Position numbers and translations under genes: made by a program. Positions 35,155 to 43,700 of a stretch of 64,000 nucleotides of DNA are shown piece by piece (the stretch's first letter is position 1; every line of letters starts with the position of its first letter). The stretch is taken from the NCBI RefSeq assembly GCF_000974425.1, contig NZ_CP010429.1, forward strand, positions 2,294,001 through 2,358,000. Reading direction: 5' to 3'. The notes below the pieces were generated by a model. That model saw nothing but the letters and a program-made list of their open reading frames with translations, was not told the DNA's origin and ran no database searches. This DNA is from Spirosoma radiotolerans (lineage in GTDB: Bacteria; Bacteroidota; Bacteroidia; Cytophagales; Spirosomataceae).

Positions 35155-35685
35155 CTACGGGCTTTCATAGGTGAGCAATTCTTCATAGGGATCCATCTGA
35201 AAACCAAGTAATTTGCCAAAGGCAGGTTCCGTTTTATAGCCCTGCCGTTTAAGGTCAATGATCTGTTGCCGGAAAATCTCTCCCCGCTCCGTTAACAACT
35301 TATGTTCGATGAGCATATGGCGGTAAGCCATCTGTTGTCGGGTAGGAATAGGTTGCCCAAAAATTTCGATTTCAACGGTATCAATCCTGAAGGTAGCCAC
35401 CACACAATCAGTGCCGTATAGGGCATAGTCGCGAATGCGGAATCCGGTCTGGTGCTGAAATGAATCGAGGATGGCCGTGTAAAACGTTTGTTTGTCAGTC
35501 CAGTAACAGATGATGTCGAGGTCACTGGTCTCAATAGCAATATTGATAGGAATAGTACCGACCAGAATAGGAGTAAACCGGTTCAGTTTTTCCATAACTT
35601 TATGGTTCGTCAGTACTGAATACGCTTGTTTTTGCCGGTCGTTTCCCGCTTTCAGATAGTCTAATGTGTCAAAATCTATGCTCAT
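35155..35685 (-). CDS. DUF4269 family nucleotidyltransferase-like protein
   Basis: This is a 176-residue cytosolic protein of the DUF4269 family. It opens with YLKAGNDRQKQAYSVL and has the conserved LVGTIPINIAIETSDLDIIC segment. Here GT-x(n)-SDLDI looks like the metal-binding core of the polymerase-beta-type nucleotidyltransferase fold, with two aspartates. A second acidic strand, TVEIEIFGQPIPTRQQMAYRHM, follows. The family's activity has not been established to my knowledge. The gene is the first of the minus-strand set DUF4269 - Crp - AhpD but is separated from the next by a palindrome, so co-transcription is uncertain. Confidence 0.85.
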   Translation of the reverse strand: MSIDFDTLDYLKAGNDRQKQAYSVLTNHKVMEKLNRFTPILVGTIPINIAIETSDLDIICYWTDKQTFYTAILDSFQHQTGFRIRDYALYGTDCVVATFRIDTVEIEIFGQPIPTRQQMAYRHMLIEHKLLTERGEIFRQQIIDLKRQGYKTEPAFGKLLGFQMDPYEELLTYESP

Positions 35686-35754
35686 ACTAAAAATGAAGGC
35701 TACAGACAGGAGTGCACCGTTGGAAAAATGACCGAAGTACGTCCATATCTGTTA

Positions 35755-35762
35755 TATTTTTG
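35755..35762 (+). promoter_or_regulatory. Candidate -7 element TATTTTTG
   Basis: This is an exact TAnnTTTG match in an AT-rich stretch, 108 bp upstream of the DUF3347 gene. No TTG lies at the usual -33 distance and the leader would be long, so confidence is low. Confidence 0.3.
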
Positions 35763-35870
35763 TATTAAATGGCCATCTGCGGCTATTTATTCGCTTTCGG
35801 GTTGCCGATGCCATGCTGCTTTACGATATGCGCTCACTTGATGTTTAACTTTATACTACAGACTTAGCCA

Positions 35871-36347
35871 ATGAAAACGATTCAAGTAACCATAGCTGCC
35901 CTGGGCCTGACGCTTGTCTCGCTGGTCACTTCAGCGCAGACAACGGCCCCGGCCCTCACGGCTTATTATCAGGTTAAAGATGCCTTAGTGGCAACGGATG
36001 CAGCTAAAGCCAAACTAGGCGCAACGGCTTTAGTCGCGGCTCTGGGTAAAGTGGATGCGGCCAAATTTACAGCGGCTGATAAAAAGGCACTGGCAACGGC
36101 TAAAACCAAAGCGGCCTCTATCAGCAAAAGTACCAGTGTGGACGCGCAGCGTGAACAGTTTAATGGGCTTTCTTCCAGCATGATTGCGCTGGCAAAAGCC
36201 ACCAAACCTGCCAAAACCTACGTGCAGTTCTGTCCGATGGCGGCCGATGGCAAAGGCGCGTCGTGGCTCAGCGACAAGCGTGAAGTCCGGAATCCCTACT
36301 ACGGCAACAAAATGCTGACGTGCGGATCGGTGAAAGAGGAAATCTAA
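35871..36347 (+). CDS. DUF3347 secreted protein, possible metal-binding
   Basis: This 158-residue periplasmic protein has a signal peptide (TIAALGLTLVSLVTSAQ), an Ala/Lys-rich helical body, and the DUF3347 end YVQFCPMAADGKGASWLSDKR followed by VRNPYYGNKMLTCGSV. The conserved FCPMA cysteine and methionine and the MLTCG cysteine look like a copper site. This domain is also found attached to heavy-metal efflux proteins, which supports a copper-binding role by family knowledge. It lies 84 bp before the GT2-GH26 gene, but no link in function is evident. Confidence 0.85.
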   Translation: MKTIQVTIAALGLTLVSLVTSAQTTAPALTAYYQVKDALVATDAAKAKLGATALVAALGKVDAAKFTAADKKALATAKTKAASISKSTSVDAQREQFNGLSSSMIALAKATKPAKTYVQFCPMAADGKGASWLSDKREVRNPYYGNKMLTCGSVKEEI

Positions 36348-36431
36348 AACCCACATTCATACTTCAATCATAAATTTTGGGGATTGGTTGACGCTGACGT
36401 AACCGTTTTCGGCAGACTGAGTCAACATAGT

Positions 36432-38987
36432 ATGAAATGGCCCAAGTTTACCCAATCCTCACCGAATGAATACTATAACTTCTCCTATAAAGCGGGCGAT
36501 GTGCGGCTGGTACGCGCATTAATCGGCGTTGGTTTATTGTTCGTTTTGGCGTTCCTATGGGTGTTTTTTCAGCCGCAGAACCGGGGCTATCCCTGGTTGT
36601 TCGGGCTGTTAACGGTGTCCGTGGTGTTTCGCATTCTGCGGCTCCTGCACGAGTGGTACCATTACTGGAATGTGGTGCCACCTGTTCCGCCGGTTATGAC
36701 CCGAAGCTGGTCGGTGGATGTGCTGACGACTTATTGCGCTGGCGAGCCGCACGAGATGGTGATCAACACGCTGGAAGCCATCGGACGGATTACCTACCCG
36801 CATACGACGTACCTCTGTGATGAGGCCAATGACCCTTACCTCAGGCAGGTTTGCCGCCAACTGGGCGTCATTCATGTTACCCGTACCGATAAGACCGATG
36901 CGAAAGCGGGGAACATCAACAATGCTTTACAGCAGGCAACCGGCGAGATATGCCTGATCATTGACCCCGACCACGTGCCGGTGCCGGATTTTTTAGACCA
37001 CGTGTTGCCTTACTTTGACAATCCAGATCTGGGATTTGTTCAGTGCGTACAGGGTTATTACAACCAGAAAACAAGCGTTGTTGCGTTTGGCGCTGCCGAA
37101 CAGACCTACAGTTTCTACGGCCCGATGATGACCTGCATGGGCAGCTTCGGAACGGCGCAGGCGATTGGCGCAAACTGCACGTTTCGGCGGCAAGCACTGG
37201 ACTCTATTGGCGGCCACGCCAACGGGCTGTCCGAAGATATGCACACGGCCATGAAGCTGCACGCAAAAGGCTGGCAGTCGGTATATGTGCCGCTGACGCT
37301 GTCCTATGGGTTAGTCCCCGCCACGCTGTCGGCCTATTATAAACAACAACTCAAATGGTCGCGAGGTACATTCGAACTCCTGGTGACGACTTTGCCCAGG
37401 GTGTTTAAGCGCTTGACCTGGCGGCAGAAGCTACACTACACGACCTTGCCTTTGTACTACCTGCTGGGCATGGTGCAGCTTTTCGACCTGCTCATTCCGA
37501 TTCTGTCGCTGCTGACCATGCTGCTGCCGTTGCAACTGGACCTGCTCCGATTTGCTACGGTTTACGTACCCCTGCTGTTAACGGGCTTTCTGATCCGACA
37601 ATATGCGCAGCGGTGGCTCATTGAGCGTCACGAAGCCGGGTTTCACCTTGTTGGCGGCATGCTTGCCAGTGGTACATGGTGGGTGTATTTGCTGGGTCTT
37701 GTCTACACGCTCTTCCGGGTAAAGGTGCCGTACATCCCCACGCCAAAAGACGACCGGCCCCGCAATAATTTTTGGCTCATTCTGCCCAATCTTCTTTTTG
37801 TGCTGGCAACACTCGGTGCCATCGGCTATAGCATCTACTGGTACGGCCGCTTTGCGCTCTACAACATCTACTTTCAGATGATGCTGGGATTCGGGCTGCT
37901 GAACATGCTGATTCTGATGCTGAACATTGTGGCGGGCCAGGAGAAAATGCTGTTTCAACTGGCCAGTTGGCTCACTCGGCCGTCGGGTCATTCGGAGCAG
38001 ATCGGGCGGTTGCGCCGAGTGGCCTGGATAGTTCGGTACGGACTATACGACTGGCTTCAGCGCCGGGCGATTCCCTTGTTTGCCGGGATGGTGCTGCTGG
38101 CACTGAGCCTGTTGTTCTTTACCTATCGTATTAAAACCAACGAATTGCCTGTTGATCTGCGTTTTGCCAACACGCAGCCGTTTTATGTGGGACTCACTAA
38201 GCCGTCGGCCGGCCAACTTACTCTTCCCGCGTCCATCACACCCATTACACCCCATTCCGTGGACTGGCCGATGGCTCCTAACTCGTCTATCTATTTTTCG
38301 CCCAAAGCCGTAGCGGGTCAGTTGCCGCTGCTCTACATCAAAGCGAGCGGACAGACGGATACGACAGAGGGTCAGGTGCAGGCGTTTTTGAGAAGCATCG
38401 TGCGCGGGGAGCGCGACGCAGCGCTGCGGACATGGGCTCAAAACGTCCGGCAGATGCAGCGTCCGGTGCTAATCAGTTTCCTGCCAGAGTTTGATGATTC
38501 CGCTCAAGTCTACGGGTTGCAGCAGGAGGCCAGCCTGCTATTGTACCGACAGGCGTGGCAATACATCGTCCGGTTGTGTCGGCAGCAGCAGGCGAAAAAC
38601 ATTACCTGGGTCTGGTGTCCCACACAGCCGTCCACCGTGGTGACCTACTATCCGGGCACGGCGTATGTCGATTGGCTGGGTTTTGCCGTCGTGAATAATC
38701 CGGCTATGGCCGCGGATCATAAAGAGCATTCATTTGCTGCTCTGTTTCAGCTTCCCCACACCACGGTACGGTCGCACATGGCCTATAGTATTCGGCAGAA
38801 ACCGATCCTGATTACTCGTCTGGAATCAGTGACGGACAACACACCAGACCGGCAATGGACAACCGACGCACTGGAACTGATGAAGGAGCGCTACCCAACC
38901 ATTCGGGGAGTCGTTTTCTCGAATCCCAGCGATTTACAGGTAGTTCCGGCTACCTGGCTGGCTGTACACCAGCCAACCAGCCCTTAG
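36432..38987 (+). CDS. Processive GT2 polysaccharide synthase fused to a C-terminal GH26-like domain
   Basis: This 851-residue inner-membrane protein has two parts. The first, to about residue 520, is a cellulose-synthase-like GT2: two transmembrane helices, a catalytic domain with DEAND, DPDH (178-181) and SED (267-269), and QQLKW (305-309, Lys where Arg is usual), then several helices. After a last helix near residues 548-565, a soluble domain (about 620-845) resembles glycoside hydrolase family 26. It has PVLISFLPEFD with Glu686 at the acid/base position, NITWVWCPTQPS, YYPGTAYVDWLGF, and KPILITRLESV with Glu798 near the nucleophile position. Topology puts this domain in the periplasm. It may trim, anchor or bind the nascent glucan or mannan. 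The stop codon overlaps that of the convergent glycosidase gene. Confidence 0.85.
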   Translation: MKWPKFTQSSPNEYYNFSYKAGDVRLVRALIGVGLLFVLAFLWVFFQPQNRGYPWLFGLLTVSVVFRILRLLHEWYHYWNVVPPVPPVMTRSWSVDVLTTYCAGEPHEMVINTLEAIGRITYPHTTYLCDEANDPYLRQVCRQLGVIHVTRTDKTDAKAGNINNALQQATGEICLIIDPDHVPVPDFLDHVLPYFDNPDLGFVQCVQGYYNQKTSVVAFGAAEQTYSFYGPMMTCMGSFGTAQAIGANCTFRRQALDSIGGHANGLSEDMHTAMKLHAKGWQSVYVPLTLSYGLVPATLSAYYKQQLKWSRGTFELLVTTLPRVFKRLTWRQKLHYTTLPLYYLLGMVQLFDLLIPILSLLTMLLPLQLDLLRFATVYVPLLLTGFLIRQYAQRWLIERHEAGFHLVGGMLASGTWWVYLLGLVYTLFRVKVPYIPTPKDDRPRNNFWLILPNLLFVLATLGAIGYSIYWYGRFALYNIYFQMMLGFGLLNMLILMLNIVAGQEKMLFQLASWLTRPSGHSEQIGRLRRVAWIVRYGLYDWLQRRAIPLFAGMVLLALSLLFFTYRIKTNELPVDLRFANTQPFYVGLTKPSAGQLTLPASITPITPHSVDWPMAPNSSIYFSPKAVAGQLPLLYIKASGQTDTTEGQVQAFLRSIVRGERDAALRTWAQNVRQMQRPVLISFLPEFDDSAQVYGLQQEASLLLYRQAWQYIVRLCRQQQAKNITWVWCPTQPSTVVTYYPGTAYVDWLGFAVVNNPAMAADHKEHSFAALFQLPHTTVRSHMAYSIRQKPILITRLESVTDNTPDRQWTTDALELMKERYPTIRGVVFSNPSDLQVVPATWLAVHQPTSP

Positions 38988-40336
38988 TCGTCGGTTGGGA
39001 GCGGAGTGGTTTGTGAGAGCCCCGCTACTTCAAACGAAAAGGTAGCGGTGGCTACATGCCGATGGGTATCGTACACATTCACAAACAACCGATAGGCACC
39101 CGGCTTCTCGGGTAGGTGAAAGCGTACCGTTCGCGTATTGGTGCGTTCCAGCAGCCCCTGTAAAGCAGGCCGGGGAACGCCCACGAAATCAGCGCCGGGT
39201 TGCGCGTGCGGCTTGATCTCCCAGGAAAACGTGAGCGGATCCCCTTCCGGATCATGCACCCGGATTTCGGCTTGGTGCAGTGCTGATGCTGTGTAGGAAC
39301 GATTGCGCATCGGTTGCCCGTCGATGAACAGGCCTTCAACAACGGGAGCCAGATTGGCTGGTTTTTTGCCCGACCAAAGCTCCTGCATCAACCCCACAAG
39401 CGGTGTCTGGCGTCCCTGCTCATCGAACAGGCTGAACCAGGTGTGTGTTTCCTCCTGTTTTTGACCCCAGTAGAAAATATAAGCGCCGAAGCAGTTAGGC
39501 GGCTGGGAGCCAATGTACTTTTGATAAAAAGGCCGTACAAACGCTGCTTTCTGGCGGCTGTCGGGTTCGTCGGGGGCGCCCCAGGCGGATACGGTTGTTT
39601 CCCAGTAGGCCTGTGCGCCATATTCTGAGATCAGATAAGGTTTAGTCCAGCCGCCTTTCTGAAAGAACTCACCCAGTTTTTCCGTCAGGGCGTAGGAATT
39701 CACGCCCAGGATGTCTACATCGGTACACCGCTTGCTAACCAGCCAGATAGCCCGCTTACTATCGGGCGAGATGACCGTGCAAACCGGATGGTTCGGATCG
39801 AGCTGGTGGACAAGTTTTGATAGACGGTTGACCTCGTCATAAACTTTAAAGTTTTTGGCTTCCTGCGCCCATTCATTGCCCACACACCACAGCAATAAGG
39901 CCGGGTGGTTACGGTATTTCAGAATGGTTTTGCGGATGCGCTCGTACTGTCGTTCCACGGCGTCGTGGTCATCGTAATCAAAGCCCTCGATCTCCCGCTC
40001 AACCCACAGCCCGAACATAACCGTTAGGCCCAATGCCTGGGCCTCGTCCAGGATACGCCCTGCATCAATATCGTCCCAAACCCGGATCGAGTTACCTCCG
40101 CACGCTTTGAGTTCGTCAAAATGACTCACTCCGCCCGCTCCTTTAATGAAGTAAGGCTTGCCATGTCGAAGCAACTGGTACGAGGAACCATCAAAGCGGA
40201 TCGCCGTTGGTGCCGCCAGATTGGTCGATGAAATCTGTTTCTGCTGTGTGTTCTGGCAACTGCACAGGCTCCAGAGCCCTACGGTCAGAAACCACCTTAT
40301 CAGGAATAGTGGTCGATACGAATATGCCGTCATCAT
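38984..40336 (-). CDS. Clan GH-A glycoside hydrolase lipoprotein
   Basis: This is a 450-residue TIM-barrel glycosidase related to GH2/GH5 catalytic domains. A lipoprotein-type signal ends near Cys27. The catalytic pair is visible: acid/base Glu155 in LLWCVGNEWAQ (Asn-Glu pair) and nucleophile Glu238 in PYLISEYGAQA. A C-terminal beta-sandwich follows (residues about 340-440). Such enzymes act on beta-glucans or beta-mannans. It is transcribed toward the GT2-GH26 gene and the two share four overlapping bases at their stop codons. Together they look like a synthase plus a trimming enzyme, like the cellulose operon's endoglucanase. The start could be either of two adjacent ATGs, 40336 or 40333. 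Confidence 0.85.
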   Translation of the reverse strand: MMTAYSYRPLFLIRWFLTVGLWSLCSCQNTQQKQISSTNLAAPTAIRFDGSSYQLLRHGKPYFIKGAGGVSHFDELKACGGNSIRVWDDIDAGRILDEAQALGLTVMFGLWVEREIEGFDYDDHDAVERQYERIRKTILKYRNHPALLLWCVGNEWAQEAKNFKVYDEVNRLSKLVHQLDPNHPVCTVISPDSKRAIWLVSKRCTDVDILGVNSYALTEKLGEFFQKGGWTKPYLISEYGAQAYWETTVSAWGAPDEPDSRQKAAFVRPFYQKYIGSQPPNCFGAYIFYWGQKQEETHTWFSLFDEQGRQTPLVGLMQELWSGKKPANLAPVVEGLFIDGQPMRNRSYTASALHQAEIRVHDPEGDPLTFSWEIKPHAQPGADFVGVPRPALQGLLERTNTRTVRFHLPEKPGAYRLFVNVYDTHRHVATATFSFEVAGLSQTTPLPTDD

Positions 40337-40343
40337 ATAATGA

Positions 40344-40367
40344 TGACCCGCGAATAGACGCGGGTCA
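40344..40367 (-). promoter_or_regulatory. Hairpin in the leader of the GH-A lipoprotein gene
   Basis: TGACCCGCG (40344-40352) and CGCGGGTCA (40359-40367) form a 9-bp GC-rich stem 7 bp upstream of the minus-strand ATG at 40336, in the place where the ribosome binds. No gene ends here on the plus strand, so it is unlikely to be an ordinary terminator. The rest of the 423-bp divergent gap to 40760 shows no gene. Confidence 0.45.
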
Positions 40368-40759
40368 CTTTTCTTTAGCGAAAATTATGAGTGGATAGGC
40401 GTCGAAAGGCCATAATAACTATAGGTTGAGGTTGTAGAAGTGGTCTGATAGTCAGGAGGTTTACTTTTGATCAAGGGCCGTTCGTTGTTGATGTTTGGTC
40501 GTTAAGGTTTCAAATCCATGTAGCTGGAGATGGTCGAATCCAGAGTAACCAACCGGCGGTCTACTTGCTATGATTTATGGTAAAAGCCCAGGCGATGATA
40601 GGGTCAGGTATACTAATGGATGTTCATCCGTTGAATTCTGCCTACCGACTGTTTGAAACTGCTTGGTTTTTTAGGTCTATGGGGATAATTATGCAGGAAT
40701 CCTCCAACGAAAGCACCTCGTGCACAGCGTCATATACGCTAAAACTAACTCAATACTCT

Positions 40760-43700
40760 ATGATTTTATCTTTACGCGTATTCCTGTGTGCCTTAGTTGT
40801 ATCCCTTCTGTGCGGTAGCGCCACACTCGCACAAACCGTCAGCATTACTTCCGTTGCCCCCAACCCCGTCTGTGCCGGTGGTTCCATCACGGTTAGCTAC
40901 GCCTACGGACAGCCTGAGCCAGGCACTGTCTACCTCTACCTGAATGGACCTAATACGACCAATGTCCTCATTGGTGTAGCAACAACCAATGGCGGAAATG
41001 GAGTGGTAACGGGAACCATCCCCGCTGATCGCATCGGCGGCTCCTACACCGTGTTCATTCGCCGGGTATCATCCATTTTTGGTCCAGTCGATAGTCCCAA
41101 CAGCAGTGCCTTCACCGTTAATGCAAAGCCTGCCCCTCCCGGCGTAACGAATCTGGCTTACTGCCTGGGATCAACGGGCGTTCCGCCTTTAACAGCCAGC
41201 GGGCAGAATCTGCAATGGTACACCGTTAATACAGGAGGGACCGGCAGCAGTACGGCCCCCACACCCCCCACCTCCACGGCGGGCACGACCAATTATTACG
41301 TGAGCCAGACGGTCAATGGCTGTGAAAGTAGTCGGGCTACGCTGGCCGTGACCACCAATCCCTTACCGGCCAAGCCCACGGTTGTTTCCTCGCTGTCCTA
41401 CTGCCAGAACACATCGGCCCCTTCGTTAGCCGGGGCGGTCACGTCCGGTAGTAATCCGAAATGGTATACCTCTGCGACTGGCGGTAGCGGCACGAGCATC
41501 GCGCCCACGCCCCAAACCACGGTTGTCGGTACGACGACTTACTACGTGAGTCAGACCGATGGCAATGGTTGTGAAAGCGCCCGGGCTGACATCACCGTCA
41601 CCATCAAAGCCAACCCGACGGCTCCCACCGTCACCACGCCGGTGACCTATTGCCAAGGGCAGCCGGCAACTCCGCTGTCAGCGACGCCCGTCAACGGAGC
41701 TACTTTGAACTGGTTTGGTCCCTCGGGCAACGCCCTGGGCAGCACGGCCCCCACGCCCCCAACGAGCTCTCCCGGTACGACTTTTTATTCGGTGAGCCAG
41801 ACGTTTGGTGGCTGTAGCAGTCCGGTTTCGACCATTACAGTAGTGGTCAATGCCAAACCGGCGGCACCCACCACGAATCCAGTGGGTGTCTGTCAAAACA
41901 CGACGCCAATCTCGCTGGCCACGAGTGTCACCTCAGGAACGAACCTGCGCTGGTACACCACGGCTAGTGGGGGAGTGGCCTCAACGGTTGCCCCGACCCC
42001 TCCAACCACTACTGTCGGCTCCACGACCTACTACGTGAGTCAGGTTGATAACAACGGCTGTGAGAGTGACCGGGCGGTGGTTACCTATACAGTGAATACC
42101 TATCCGGCGGCTCCAACGGTGAGTGCCAGTCCACTGACGTATTGCCAGAATTCGGCAGCGGTGCCCTTGACGGCCACCCCCGTGGCCAGCGCCACGCTGA
42201 CTTATTATACCGTTGCCAGTGGCGGAACGGCATATGCGTCGCTGACTCCCTCGACCACAGCCAGCAACTATTATTATGTTAGTCAGACACTTAATGGCTG
42301 CGAAGGGCCACGAGCTGCTATTGGCGTCGTCATTAATGCCCTGCCAGCCCAACCTTCTGTTACCACGCCTTTGACTTATTGTCAGTTTGCGGTGGCTGCT
42401 CCCTTAAGCGCCACGGCATCGACGAACTATTCACTCAGTTGGTACGGCACCAATGCCACGGGCGGAACAGCCTCGACCGTCGCGCCAACACCCTCAACGA
42501 CGACGGACGGAGCCTTTACCTACTATGTGAGCCAGAAAGATCCCCTGGGTTGTGAGAGTGGGCGGGCACCCATCAGCGTGACGATCTATCCGAAACCCGC
42601 AGCGCCCAGCATCGCCCCCGCCAGCGCCTGTCTGAATAGCGTACCTGCTCCACTGACCCAATTCGTCACGGCTAGCGGTACCCTGAAATGGTATACAACC
42701 TCGACTGGAGGCACCGCTTCGACGGTGGCCCCGACACTCTCGACGACGGCTGTGGGTGCCACTACCTACTACGTCAGCCAGACGAACGCTAACGGCTGCG
42801 AAAGCGACCGGGCAGCGATTACCTTCACGGTGAACCCGCTGCCGACGACTCCTGTGCCGACGCCCACGGCTCTCATCTATTGTCAGAATGCAACGGCCCA
42901 GCCCCTAACGGCGACGGGCCAGAATCTGAAATGGTACTCGGCGGCCAGTGGAGGTACGCTGCTGGGCAGTTCCGTTACGCCGTCCACATCACTAGCGAGT
43001 TCGATCACCTACTACGTGAGCCAGACCGATGCCAACGGCTGCGAAAGCGCCCGGGCCAGCGTTACGGTGACGACCGTGTCGAGACCCGCTGCGCCAACGG
43101 TGAGTACCTTGCCCATAACGTATTGCCAGTTTGCGACGACTGCTCCGTTATCGGCGACGCCCATTACGGGCAACACGCTCAACTGGTATGGCCCCGCTGC
43201 TACGGGTGGTACGGCGTCGGCCACGGCGACGGTGCCAGCGACGGACCCCGCGGGCACTAAGCCCTATTACGTCAGCCAGACGGATGGGAATGGGTGCGAA
43301 AGCAGCAGCCGGGCATCGATTACCGTCATTGTGAACCCCAAACCGACCGCACCAACGGTGAACTCGGTTACCCTGTGTCAGAATGCACCCACGGTTGCTC
43401 TAGCGACGGCGGTGACCTCGGGCACTAATTTGAAGTGGTACACTGTTCAAAACGGCGGCACCGGCTCGGCCGTAGCGCCGACCCTGTCGACGGCGGCCGT
43501 AGGGTCAACCACGTATTATGTAAGCCAGACGAGTGCCGACGGTTGCGAGAGTGACCGCAGTGCGATTGTGGTAATGGTGAAACCACTGCCTGTGGCGCCG
43601 ACATTAAGTCTGAATACCCAGAATCTCTGTCAGAGTTCGGTGCCCACCCCGCTGACGGCCACCGCGACGGGAACGTTAAAATGGTACGATGTTAACGGCC

